48,243 nucleotides of DNA from an uncultured Bacteroides sp. (GTDB lineage Bacteria > Bacteroidota > Bacteroidia > Bacteroidales > Bacteroidaceae): assembly GCA_959606905.1 (NCBI GenBank), contig CAUHML010000021.1, positions 1-48,243 of the forward strand. Reading direction: 5' to 3'. The notes below the pieces were generated by a model. The model saw only the letters and a program-made list of their open reading frames with translations. It ran no database searches and was not told the origin of the DNA. Shown here one piece after another: positions 9,945-18,486 of this stretch; the stretch's first letter is position 1; the number at the start of each line of letters is the position of its first letter. The translations under genes were made by a program, and so were the position numbers.

Positions 9945-12299
9945 ATGAAAAACTCTCTTTTTAGATATCTGTGCTTGGCGGCTGTTGCATTAATATGCAG
10001 CATGGCCAGCGCACAGCAAAAAGCAAATTATCAGTTGGCGGAGAAGTTTCGTTTACTGACACAGAATCCTATCATGAAGTATTCTACGGAAGTCAACCCT
10101 ACGTTCATCAATGATACGGACTGCTTCTACTATTCTTTCACTACCCGTGAGGGAGAGAAATACTATTATGTGAATCCGAAGAAAAAGGAAAAACGTCTGT
10201 TGTTTGATACCCCCGAACTCTTGAGTAAGATTGCAGTATATACCAAAAAAGCTTACTCTGCTGCAGCTCCTCATCTGTCTTTCACTTTCATGAAAGATAA
10301 TGAGACAATTCGTCTCGACTTCGACCGTGGGCTATATACCTATAACATTCGTACGAAAGTGTTGAAGAAACTCGATGAAAAGCCTATTTATAAAGACGGT
10401 GATCCATACTGGAAGAAATATTCTCCGGATAGCTTGTATATGTTGTATGCCAGTAAAGACAACCTGTATTTTGTCGGAAATCCGAAAAAGGGACAGGATA
10501 CAATACCTGTACAGTTGACAACAGACGGGGGACCGGACTATACATTCAATCGTGAGGATGAAGGAAAGATGGAGGGACGTTTCGGGGCTGAATCAGCTCA
10601 TTGGCTTCCGGGTACTCATCGTTTTTATGCTGTTCGTGAGGACAATCGGAAAGTGCGCGATCTGTGGTTAATCAATTCATTGTCAAAGTTTCCTGAATTA
10701 ACGACTTATAAAGCCGAGTTGGCAGGAGATAAAGACGTGACACAATATGAACTTTTACTTGGCGACGTAGATAAAAGGGAAGTGAAGAAAGTAGATATCA
10801 ATCGTTGGCCTGATCAGTATATCGATGTACTGTATACAACAAATGATGGTAAACGTCTCTATTTTCAACGTTATAACCGCTCTTGGAATCAATCAGATAT
10901 TTGTGAGGTGGATGTCGAAACTGGACAGGTACGCGTCGTAATTCATGAAGAGAATAAGCCGTACCTTGATTATCAGATGCGTAGCGTGTCTTTCCTGAAA
11001 GATGGAAAAGAAATATTATTTCGTTCGGAACGGAACGGGTGGGGACACTACTATCTGTATGATACTGCTACCGGAAACCTGAAAAATCAGGTGACAGACG
11101 GAACTTGGGTGGCTGGTCCGATTGCAAAGATTGATACTGTCGGTCGAAAATTTTATTTTTATGGTTATGGTCGTGAGAAAAGCATCGACCCTTATTATTA
11201 TATCCTTTATGAAGCTAAACTGGATCAACTGAATGCTATTCGTTTGTTGACACCCGAAAACGCATCACATGAAGCTAGAATTTCTCCCTCTAACCATTAT
11301 ATTGTAGATTCCTACTCCACAGTTTCACAAGAACCTGTCAATGTCGTTCGCAACTCACGTGGAAAGGTGGTTATGAAACTGGAAAAACCGGACTTGCAAC
11401 CTGTTTATGAGATGGGATGGAAAGCTCCGGAGCGTTTTAAGGTGAAAGCGGCTGATGGTGTGACTGATCTTTATGGCGTGATGTGGAAACCTGCAGATTT
11501 TGACTCGACGAAGGTTTATCCCATTATTTCGAACGTCTATCCGGGACCTTTTTTTGAGTATGTGCCGACACGCTTTACTGTGAATGATGTATATAATACC
11601 CGTCTGGCGCAACTGGGATTCATTGTTATTACTGTAGGTCATAGAGGTGGTACTCCGATGCGTGGAAAAGCATATCATACATATGGATATAACAATATGC
11701 GTGACTATCCATTGGCAGATGATAAGTATGCTATTGAGCAACTGGCTGCCCGTTATCCTTTCATTGATGGTACAAAAGTCGGTATTTATGGTCATTCCGG
11801 AGGAGGATTCATGTCGGCTGCAGCTATATGTACTTATCCCGACTTCTATTCAGCTGCTGTCTCTTCGGCGGGTAACCATGATAACAGAATCTATAATAAG
11901 GGCTTTGTGGAAATTCACTTTGGCGTAGATGAAAAGGTGAAAACAGGGAAAGATAGCTTGGGAGTGGAGCATACGACTTATGATTATAGTGTTCGTGTAC
12001 GCCCTAATCAGGAACTAGCCAAGAATTACAAGCATGGCTTGTTGTTATTTACTGGTGCGGTCGATAATACCGTAAATCCGGCGAATACATTACGTCTGGT
12101 ACATGCATTGATTAAAGCAGACAAAGACTTTGATATGTTTGTACTACCGAAATGCACTCATGGATTCTTTGGTGAATCAGAAGTATTCTTTGAACATAAA
12201 ATGTGGCGTCATTTCGCACGTTTACTATTGAACGATCATTCGGCGGATGCAGATATTGATCTGAATAAATATATGATAGAAGATGAAAGGAGAAGATAA
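9945..12299 (+). CDS. S9 family serine peptidase (DPP-IV-like), copy 2
   Basis: A 784-residue paralogue of the preceding gene, co-linear over its whole length. Shared blocks include VITVGHRG, TPMRGKAYH, YPLADDKYAIEQL and GIYGHSGGGFM. The signal peptide ends in ASAQ (about residue 25) with no lipobox. The triad is Ser618, Asp707 (GAVDNTV) and His739 (CTHGF). The DPP-IV-type beta-propeller precedes the hydrolase domain. An upstream in-frame ATG at 9900 overlaps the previous gene. The ATG at 9945 directly precedes a normal signal peptide and is preferred. The pair looks like a tandem duplication that has diverged, possibly to split substrate specificity. The end of this gene contains the ribosome binding site of the next. 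Confidence 0.9.
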   Translation: MKNSLFRYLCLAAVALICSMASAQQKANYQLAEKFRLLTQNPIMKYSTEVNPTFINDTDCFYYSFTTREGEKYYYVNPKKKEKRLLFDTPELLSKIAVYTKKAYSAAAPHLSFTFMKDNETIRLDFDRGLYTYNIRTKVLKKLDEKPIYKDGDPYWKKYSPDSLYMLYASKDNLYFVGNPKKGQDTIPVQLTTDGGPDYTFNREDEGKMEGRFGAESAHWLPGTHRFYAVREDNRKVRDLWLINSLSKFPELTTYKAELAGDKDVTQYELLLGDVDKREVKKVDINRWPDQYIDVLYTTNDGKRLYFQRYNRSWNQSDICEVDVETGQVRVVIHEENKPYLDYQMRSVSFLKDGKEILFRSERNGWGHYYLYDTATGNLKNQVTDGTWVAGPIAKIDTVGRKFYFYGYGREKSIDPYYYILYEAKLDQLNAIRLLTPENASHEARISPSNHYIVDSYSTVSQEPVNVVRNSRGKVVMKLEKPDLQPVYEMGWKAPERFKVKAADGVTDLYGVMWKPADFDSTKVYPIISNVYPGPFFEYVPTRFTVNDVYNTRLAQLGFIVITVGHRGGTPMRGKAYHTYGYNNMRDYPLADDKYAIEQLAARYPFIDGTKVGIYGHSGGGFMSAAAICTYPDFYSAAVSSAGNHDNRIYNKGFVEIHFGVDEKVKTGKDSLGVEHTTYDYSVRVRPNQELAKNYKHGLLLFTGAVDNTVNPANTLRLVHALIKADKDFDMFVLPKCTHGFFGESEVFFEHKMWRHFARLLLNDHSADADIDLNKYMIEDERRR
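12287..12293 (+). promoter_or_regulatory. Ribosome binding site within the end of the upstream gene
   Basis: AAGGAGA lies 7 bases before the ATG at 12301, inside the last codons of the previous peptidase gene. It decides the 12301 start over the in-frame ATG at 12283 and indicates tight translational coupling. Confidence 0.55.
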
Positions 12300-12300
12300 G

Positions 12301-15006
12301 ATGAACAGGACAATAATAAGAATCGGAATAGCAGTAGGACTTTTGATCGGATTTGGTCAGAATATTAAGGCACAAACACCGAAGAAGCCGATTGATATTG
12401 ACGCGTGTATGTCATGGATGCGTGTAGAGTCGCCTGATATTTCTCCGACAGGGCGATGGGTGACTTATCGTATAGTTCCTATGGAATATAATCCCGAGTA
12501 CAAAGACGGAAAGATCTTGTACCTGTTTGACTCACGCACCCGTAAGGAGATTCTGTTGGAGGATGTAGAAAATATTGAGTTTTATAATTCAGATCAAGCT
12601 GCATATTATCAAGTGTCCGATTCTACTGGGAATGCGAAAACAATCCTGTTAGAACTGCCTTCAGGCACAAAGACCGAGTGGACTTATAAGGAAGCTTTCC
12701 GACCAGCAAAAGGAATTCCTTACTCAATTTCTGTAACAAATGTGCCGAAGGATACCATCAATCATGTTCCATCTTTCGACCGCTTGATAGTTCGTCATCT
12801 AAAAAACGGCACTTCCTTTCAAATTGACAGTATTGGTTATTATACCTTGTACAACGAAGGACAATCTATCATCTTTGTACGTAAACAAGCGAAAGGTAAC
12901 GCATTGTGTTATGGTCCATTAACCGGACCCTATCAGACTATTTATCAGAGTTCCGTAAAGAAAGAACCAGTTTCTTTCAACTTGAATGCAAAACAGATGA
13001 TAGGAGGGTTCAGTATTAAAGATTCACTATGGTACAACTTTTCCTTAAAGAAGAACACCTGTGATTTGGTCTTTGACCGAAAAGAGATAGTTCTCCCTGC
13101 AAGGATGGAACTTGTCCGGGCTAACCTGTCAAGTAGCCAGAAGTTTCTGACAATGGAACTCAGACCTTATCAGGAAAAAATAAATAAAGATAAGAAAGAA
13201 GAGGAAATAAAGCCGGATAAGAGTTTTGAGCTGGAGTTGTGGACCTGGGATGAATATGAAGTACCTACTTTGCAGACACGCAGTCGTTATTTCCGTCCTC
13301 AATATTCGAAATATATCTATGACATTGCTTCCCGAAAATTGACGGAAGTAGCTCCCGGGCATGCTGATTTGTTGGAGCCGGATCGTGCGGAAGAGATTCA
13401 TAATGTGCTTTACACAGACGAAACGCCTTATTGTGCGCAGAAAGACTGGCTTAATGAAATGCCGTTTGACATCTATTCTGTGAATGTACATACGGGAGAA
13501 AAGCAATTGGTAGGACGTAGCTACCGGACAAGACCGAGGTGGTCGATGAATGGCAAATGGGCTGTGATGTATGATCCTATTGCACAAGTATGGAATAAGT
13601 TTGACGGAAAAACGGGTGAGGTTACCGATATTTCAACAGCTATTGGGTATCCGATATTCGAGGAAACTTATGACAAACCAAATCCTGCACCTGCTTGTGG
13701 TATTGCTGGTTGGACTGCTGATGGTAATAATGTGTTGATTTATGATGCTTATGACTGGTGGAAGATCGATTTGACCGGAGAACGTCAACCGGAATGCATC
13801 ACTAAGGGGTATGGTCGCAAAAATCAGAGATCTATCCGTAAAATGACCAGCAATATTGACAAAGAAGTATTCAATCCGGACGAGACGGTTATAGTCAGCG
13901 TATGGGATGAAAATACAATGGATGAAGGTATTTATTCACTTGACATGAAAGGTCGCTTGAAGAAGCTCGCAGAAGGTCCTTATATCTATTCAATTCATCG
14001 TTTTTCTGACAATCAGAAGTATTGTATCTGGAATCGTCAGAATATATCAGAATTCCGTGATCTGTGGTGGAGTAAATCGGATTTCTCTGATCCGATTCGT
14101 ATAACGAATGCTAATCCTCAACAAAGCGAATACAAATGGGGTACTGCAAAGTTAGTGGAATGGACTAATTATGAGAATAAGCCTAACAAGGGAATACTTT
14201 ACTTGCCGGAAGATTATGACGCTAAGAAAGAATATCCTGTTCTGGTACAGTTCTATGAAACACATTCCGGAGGGCTGAACACTTATCATGCTCCAATGTT
14301 GAGTAGTGCAATGGCGGATGTGATGTACTTTGTTAGTAATGGGTATATTGTATTTATGCCGGATGTGCATTTTACCATAGGAACACCGGGACAGAGTAGT
14401 TATGATGCAGTAGTAAGCGGTACGAAATACTTGATAGAGCAGGGGATAGCGCATCCGGGAAAGATAGGTCTTCAGGGACATAGTTGGTCAGGTTTCCAAA
14501 CTAGTTATCTGGTGACGAAGACGGATATATTCGCTTGTGCTAATATCGGGGCTCCTATTACTGATATGGTAACCGGTTATTTGGGTATTCGTGGTGGAAG
14601 CGGTTTGCCGCGTTATTTCATGTATGAAGAATGGCAAAGCCGTATGGGAAAGAGTTTGTGGGAAGCCAAAGATAAGTATTTGGCAAGCTCTGCTATCGTG
14701 GAAGCGGATAAAATACATACTCCATTATTAATTTGGCATAATGATAAGGATGAGGCTGTTGCCTACGAACAAGGTCGTGCACTTTATTTAGCTATGCGTC
14801 GTTTACAACGTCCGGCATGGCATCTTAATTACAAAGGCGAAGGGCATTTTCTTGGTAATCAGGCTGCACAGAAAGACTGGACTATCCGGATGAAACAGTT
14901 CTTTGATTATTACCTGAAAGGAACAAAAGAGCCGCGTTGGATGAAAGAGGGTATTCATTTGCGAGAACGTGGAATTGATCAGAAATATGATTTACTAGAA
15001 AAATAA
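12301..15006 (+). CDS. S9 family prolyl oligopeptidase-like serine peptidase
   Basis: A 901-residue secreted peptidase, more distant from the two preceding paralogues. It has a signal peptide (about 1-24, ending IKAQ) and a long N-terminal beta-propeller region. A C-terminal hydrolase domain carries Ser728 in GHSWSG, Asp817 in NDKDEAV and His849 in GEGHF. The Trp after the nucleophile is typical of a large group of Bacteroidota S9 proteins of about 900 residues. The start lies one base after the preceding stop, with a ribosome binding site in the upstream gene, so the two are certainly co-transcribed. It probably acts in the periplasm on peptides entering through the SusCD pair. Specificity is not predictable from the sequence. 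Confidence 0.9.
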   Translation: MNRTIIRIGIAVGLLIGFGQNIKAQTPKKPIDIDACMSWMRVESPDISPTGRWVTYRIVPMEYNPEYKDGKILYLFDSRTRKEILLEDVENIEFYNSDQAAYYQVSDSTGNAKTILLELPSGTKTEWTYKEAFRPAKGIPYSISVTNVPKDTINHVPSFDRLIVRHLKNGTSFQIDSIGYYTLYNEGQSIIFVRKQAKGNALCYGPLTGPYQTIYQSSVKKEPVSFNLNAKQMIGGFSIKDSLWYNFSLKKNTCDLVFDRKEIVLPARMELVRANLSSSQKFLTMELRPYQEKINKDKKEEEIKPDKSFELELWTWDEYEVPTLQTRSRYFRPQYSKYIYDIASRKLTEVAPGHADLLEPDRAEEIHNVLYTDETPYCAQKDWLNEMPFDIYSVNVHTGEKQLVGRSYRTRPRWSMNGKWAVMYDPIAQVWNKFDGKTGEVTDISTAIGYPIFEETYDKPNPAPACGIAGWTADGNNVLIYDAYDWWKIDLTGERQPECITKGYGRKNQRSIRKMTSNIDKEVFNPDETVIVSVWDENTMDEGIYSLDMKGRLKKLAEGPYIYSIHRFSDNQKYCIWNRQNISEFRDLWWSKSDFSDPIRITNANPQQSEYKWGTAKLVEWTNYENKPNKGILYLPEDYDAKKEYPVLVQFYETHSGGLNTYHAPMLSSAMADVMYFVSNGYIVFMPDVHFTIGTPGQSSYDAVVSGTKYLIEQGIAHPGKIGLQGHSWSGFQTSYLVTKTDIFACANIGAPITDMVTGYLGIRGGSGLPRYFMYEEWQSRMGKSLWEAKDKYLASSAIVEADKIHTPLLIWHNDKDEAVAYEQGRALYLAMRRLQRPAWHLNYKGEGHFLGNQAAQKDWTIRMKQFFDYYLKGTKEPRWMKEGIHLRERGIDQKYDLLEK

Positions 15007-15012
15007 ATTAAA

Positions 15013-15429
15013 ATGAAGAAACTATTAATGACAGTTATGGTTCTGTCTTGCTTTGCATTCAGCAGCTATGGACAGAAAGTGGAGAAACAAATTATTGGTA
15101 AATGGTGTAATCCTTATACCTATGAATCTACAGGGGAACTCAAAGGGTTTGAGTTTAAAAAAGGCGGTAAATGTTCTGCTATCAATGTACCGTCTTTAGA
15201 TCTTAGAACATGGAAGATCGACAACGGCTATTTGATTATAGAAGGATTTAGTAAAGAAGATAACGGAAAAGTAGAAGTGTATAAAACACGTGAACGTATT
15301 GGTTATGTAACATCAGATTCATTGGAATTGGTTGTTCAGGAAGCACAGCCGCGGTTGGCCTTTCTGTATCTGAATATGAAATCAATCAAGAAATTGGTTA
15401 CTCCAGAAGTAACCCCTGATAAGAAGTAA
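15013..15429 (+). CDS. Small secreted lipocalin-like protein
   Basis: A 138-residue protein with a signal peptide (about 1-20, ending SSYG) and no lipobox. The body begins IIGKW, the usual first strand of lipocalin-like domains in Bacteroidota, followed by FEFKKGGKCSAIN, TWKIDNGYLIIEG and SDSLELVV, which fit successive beta-hairpins of a small barrel. It starts 6 bp after the third peptidase and is the last gene before a terminator, so it belongs to the same operon. The ligand is unknown. It may bind a hydrophobic molecule or simply be a beta-barrel scaffold. The assignment to the lipocalin fold is moderately secure. Confidence 0.65.
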   Translation: MKKLLMTVMVLSCFAFSSYGQKVEKQIIGKWCNPYTYESTGELKGFEFKKGGKCSAINVPSLDLRTWKIDNGYLIIEGFSKEDNGKVEVYKTRERIGYVTSDSLELVVQEAQPRLAFLYLNMKSIKKLVTPEVTPDKK

Positions 15430-15485
15430 TAAATCTCTCTCTTAAATAATTTAGTGTTTAAATTAGCATTACGTTGCTAATGAAA

Positions 15486-15525
15486 ACGCCTCGTCGTAGT
15501 GATTACGATGAGGCGTCTTCGTTTT
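15486..15525. terminator. Bidirectional rho-independent terminator
   Basis: Arms at 15486-15498 and 15504-15516 (ACGCCTC core) pair over 13 positions with one G-T wobble around a 5-base loop. A T-rich CTTCGTTTT follows on the plus strand, and an A4 precedes the stem so that the minus strand also gets a T4. It lies between the convergent peptidase operon and ybeY and probably serves both. Confidence 0.85.
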
Positions 15526-15597
15526 ACAGTATTTATATAGTATAGTATGTTTGAATAAATCGTTTGTTTATTGAAATCGTTTGCTGTTGAGGCTTGT

Positions 15598-16017
15598 TTA
15601 CACTTTTCGTATAGATAATGCTTTGTTTTCAGCACCTTCCATAATCTCCCGCTCCCCGGGACCTTTATCGTTGATGCCGCACAAGTGAAGAATTCCGTGG
15701 ATAATCACACGATGTAGTTCGTCTTCGTATGAGGTGCCAAACTGCTCCGCATTCGTATGTATTGTATCTAGACTGATGAATAAGTCACCTGATAAACGAT
15801 CGCCTTCACAATAATCGAAAGTAATAATGTCCGTGTAGTAGTCATGTTGCAGATACTGACGGTTTACTTCCAGAATCTTTTCGTCCGAGCAGAAGATATA
15901 AGCGATTTCACCGAGTCTTTTCCCGTAAGAAGCAGCTACGGCCTTTATCCATTCCGTAGTCTCACGTTTCTTGATATCAGGCATTTTTACGCCTTCTGTT
16001 TGATAAGTTACAGCCAT
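15598..16017 (-). CDS. ybeY: Endoribonuclease YbeY (rRNA maturation)
   Basis: A 139-residue cytoplasmic single-strand endoribonuclease involved in 16S rRNA 3' processing and ribosome quality control. The signature HGILHLCG places two zinc-binding His at 107 and 111. The upstream NRQYLQHDYYTDIITFDY block is also diagnostic. The third ligand, usually His in a YDH motif, is replaced: the sequence reads INDKGP. I recall similar Lys substitutions in Bacteroidota YbeY proteins, so this may be a lineage trait. The gene lies 16 bp downstream of the SpmAB-like gene on the same strand and is probably co-transcribed with it. Confidence 0.93.
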   Translation of the reverse strand: MAVTYQTEGVKMPDIKKRETTEWIKAVAASYGKRLGEIAYIFCSDEKILEVNRQYLQHDYYTDIITFDYCEGDRLSGDLFISLDTIHTNAEQFGTSYEDELHRVIIHGILHLCGINDKGPGEREIMEGAENKALSIRKV

Positions 16018-16033
16018 AATTGAATGTTATGAT

Positions 16034-17266
16034 TTAAAAGAAAAATAAATAACTGATTAAGATAGCGGCTATGATACCCGAGAAGTCTGCTATCAGACCG
16101 CAAGTCACCGCATTACGAGTCTTGGTGATCCCCACACTGCCGAAATAAACGGCCAGAATGTAGAATGTGGTGTCCGAAGCTCCGCGAATTACACAACTCA
16201 TACGTCCTACAAACGAATCAGGTCCTAGTTCTTTCATCGTATCGATCATCAATCCGTTTGCACCGCTACCGCTAAGCGATTTCATCAATGCGGTAGGCAG
16301 CGCTCCTACAAAGCTCGTGTCCACTCCGCATAAGCCTACTATGTAGCCGATGCCTCCCACCAGAAAATCCATTGCTCCCGAAGTGCGGAACACTGCAATT
16401 CCTACAAGAAAAGCAACCAGATAAGGAATGATGCGCACAGCCGTCGTAAAGCCTTCTTTAGCTCCCTCCACAAATGAATCGTATACATTGATTTTTTTCC
16501 TGACTCCCGTCAAAATAAACAGGATGATGACACTGAACAGCAGAATATTCGCTATCAATGTAGAATAAGTACCCATATCCTCTCGTGAAACGCTTAGGAA
16601 CAAGTAAATCAAGCCGGAAAAGAAAAGACAAATAATGCCCATTAAAATGAGAATAGGCTTATTGATTAAGTTTATCTTTTGAGCGATGCTGACTGCTATG
16701 ACTCCTACTAAAGTGGAAATGAAAGTACTTAGCAGGATAGGGATAAATACATCTGTAGGCTGTGCAGCCCCCATTTGTGCACGATACACCATGATACTGA
16801 TCGGAATGATGATAAGGCCGGATGTATTAATCACCAAAAACATAATCATCGGATTGGAAGCAGTGTCCTTTTTCGGATTCAGTTCCTGCAGCTCTTTCAT
16901 CGCTTTCAGCCCTAATGGGGTGGCTGCATTGTCGAGGCCAAGCATATTGGCAGACATATTCATGAAGATGGACCCTAACACCGGATGTCCTTTAGGAATA
17001 TCTGGAAACAGTCGGCAAAGCACCGGACTAAGAAAGCGAGCCAGTGCGTTAATCAATCCACTGTTTTCTCCGATTTTCATGATACCCAGCCAAAGAGCCA
17101 GTACGCCTGTAAGTCCCAAGGATATCTCGAAAGCTGTCTTTGAAGAATCGAATGTAGCGTTCATGATAGCTGTAAATATCTCCGTATCTCCCAGAAAAAT
17201 CACTTTTACAAGGGCGATGATAAAGGCGACGACAAAGAATCCTATCCAAATGTAATTTAGAACCAT
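16034..17266 (-). CDS. SpmA/SpmB-like fused nucleoside-recognition (Gate) membrane protein
   Basis: A 410-residue inner-membrane protein with many hydrophobic helices. Two Gate/nucleoside-recognition domains lie in tandem. The N-terminal half resembles SpmA (GLTGVLALWLGIMKIGENSG, NMSANMLGLDNAATPLGLKAM), and the C-terminal half resembles SpmB (SGSGANGLMIDTMKELGPDSFVGRM, SDTTFYILAVYFGSVG). In Bacillus these are separate spore-maturation proteins. Fused forms occur in non-sporulating Bacteroidota, where the role is unknown, perhaps transport or membrane homeostasis. The gene is divergent from ruvB and is followed by ybeY. Confidence 0.88.
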   Translation of the reverse strand: MVLNYIWIGFFVVAFIIALVKVIFLGDTEIFTAIMNATFDSSKTAFEISLGLTGVLALWLGIMKIGENSGLINALARFLSPVLCRLFPDIPKGHPVLGSIFMNMSANMLGLDNAATPLGLKAMKELQELNPKKDTASNPMIMFLVINTSGLIIIPISIMVYRAQMGAAQPTDVFIPILLSTFISTLVGVIAVSIAQKINLINKPILILMGIICLFFSGLIYLFLSVSREDMGTYSTLIANILLFSVIILFILTGVRKKINVYDSFVEGAKEGFTTAVRIIPYLVAFLVGIAVFRTSGAMDFLVGGIGYIVGLCGVDTSFVGALPTALMKSLSGSGANGLMIDTMKELGPDSFVGRMSCVIRGASDTTFYILAVYFGSVGITKTRNAVTCGLIADFSGIIAAILISYLFFF

Positions 17267-17292
17267 AGTTGATAGCGTGTATATAGATAGTG

Positions 17293-17300
17293 CAAAAGTA
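17293..17300 (-). promoter_or_regulatory. Candidate -7 element for the SpmAB-like gene
   Basis: On the minus strand this reads TACTTTTG, matching the Bacteroides -7 consensus TAnnTTTG, 26 bases before the start codon. No matching -33 TTTG is found at 19-21 bp spacing, so support is partial. Confidence 0.4.
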
Positions 17301-17363
17301 GTTATTACGTTTCAAATAAACTAAATCTTCGTCTTTCTTATACTGAAAATGAATGTAAATCTC

Positions 17364-17371
17364 TATCTTTG
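17364..17371 (+). promoter_or_regulatory. Candidate -7 element for ruvB
   Basis: TATCTTTG matches TAnnTTTG and sits 21 bases before the ruvB start. The same 8-mer precedes the DEAD-box helicase and the phosphatase genes. The -33 element is not evident. Confidence 0.5.
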
Positions 17372-17392
17372 TCTCCTACTTTCAAGAAATAA

Positions 17393-18424
17393 ATGGAACA
17401 GGAAGATTTTAACATACGCGAACATCAGCTTACTTCAAAAGAACGGGATTTCGAGAATGCACTCCGTCCGTTAAGCTTTGAAGACTTTAGCGGCCAGGAC
17501 AAGGTAGTGGAAAACCTTCGCATTTTTGTGAAGGCGGCACGTCTGCGTGGCGAAGCACTCGACCATGTGCTGTTGCATGGTCCTCCCGGATTAGGAAAAA
17601 CAACTCTTTCAAATATTATCGCCAACGAATTGGGAGTCGGCTTTAAAGTAACTTCCGGTCCGGTGCTAGATAAACCGGGTGACCTGGCTGGTGTATTGAC
17701 CAGCCTCGAACCGAATGACGTGCTTTTTATTGATGAAATTCATCGTTTGTCACCCGTAGTGGAAGAATATCTATATTCGGCCATGGAAGATTACCGCATC
17801 GATATTATGATTGATAAGGGACCTTCGGCACGCAGTATCCAGATCGATTTGAATCCTTTCACGCTGGTTGGTGCAACCACGCGTAGCGGTCTGCTGACGG
17901 CTCCGCTTCGTGCACGTTTTGGTATTAACCTTCATTTGGAGTATTATGACGATGATATTTTGAGCAATATCATCCGTCGTTCTGCCTCCATACTGGATGT
18001 GCCTTGCTCGGTACGTGCAGCCTCGGAGATTGCTTCCCGCAGTCGTGGGACACCCCGTATTGCCAATGCTTTGCTTCGCCGGGTACGTGACTTCGCACAG
18101 GTGAAAGGCACCGGCTCTATCGATACGGAGATTGCCCAGTTTGCGCTGGAGGCATTGAATATCGACAAGTACGGACTGGATGAGATAGACAACAAGATAC
18201 TTTGTACCATTATAGACAAGTTTAAAGGCGGCCCTGTCGGTATAACGACCATTGCTACGGCTTTAGGAGAAGATGCGGGAACCATTGAGGAGGTTTACGA
18301 ACCTTTCCTGATAAAAGAAGGATTCATGAAACGTACTCCCCGCGGACGTGAGGTGACCGAACTTGCCTATAAGCATTTGGGAAGAAGTCTTTATAACAGT
18401 CAGAAAACACTGTTTAATGACTAA
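17393..18424 (+). CDS. ruvB: Holliday junction branch migration helicase RuvB
   Basis: A 343-residue AAA+ motor that works with RuvA and RuvC in recombination repair. Visible motifs are Walker A GPPGLGKT (63-70), Walker B DEIH (114-117), the sensor GATTRSG (160-166), the arginine-finger region LRARFG, and a C-terminal winged helix (about 260-335) with [15 protein letters not shown] and the KRTPRGR signature. Length and start agree with the family. The gene stands on a short intergenic region shared with the divergent SpmAB-like gene and carries its own -7 element. The next gene starts 62 bp downstream. Confidence 0.98.
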   Translation: MEQEDFNIREHQLTSKERDFENALRPLSFEDFSGQDKVVENLRIFVKAARLRGEALDHVLLHGPPGLGKTTLSNIIANELGVGFKVTSGPVLDKPGDLAGVLTSLEPNDVLFIDEIHRLSPVVEEYLYSAMEDYRIDIMIDKGPSARSIQIDLNPFTLVGATTRSGLLTAPLRARFGINLHLEYYDDDILSNIIRRSASILDVPCSVRAASEIASRSRGTPRIANALLRRVRDFAQVKGTGSIDTEIAQFALEALNIDKYGLDEIDNKILCTIIDKFKGGPVGITTIATALGEDAGTIEEVYEPFLIKEGFMKRTPRGREVTELAYKHLGRSLYNSQKTLFND

Positions 18425-18486
18425 CATAAAGTGTCATGTGATAAGTGGTATTAACGGTATAAAAGAACTTTATAAAGCATAGTTGG

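Noticed and set aside
7567..15006. Possible frameshift or pseudogene among the long peptidase genes
   Set aside because: All three have uninterrupted frames of family-typical length with complete catalytic triads.
16686..17255. A 189-codon open frame on the plus strand
   Set aside because: It lies entirely opposite the SpmAB-like gene, whose protein has clear family motifs. The plus-strand translation has no recognisable domain and is an antisense shadow.
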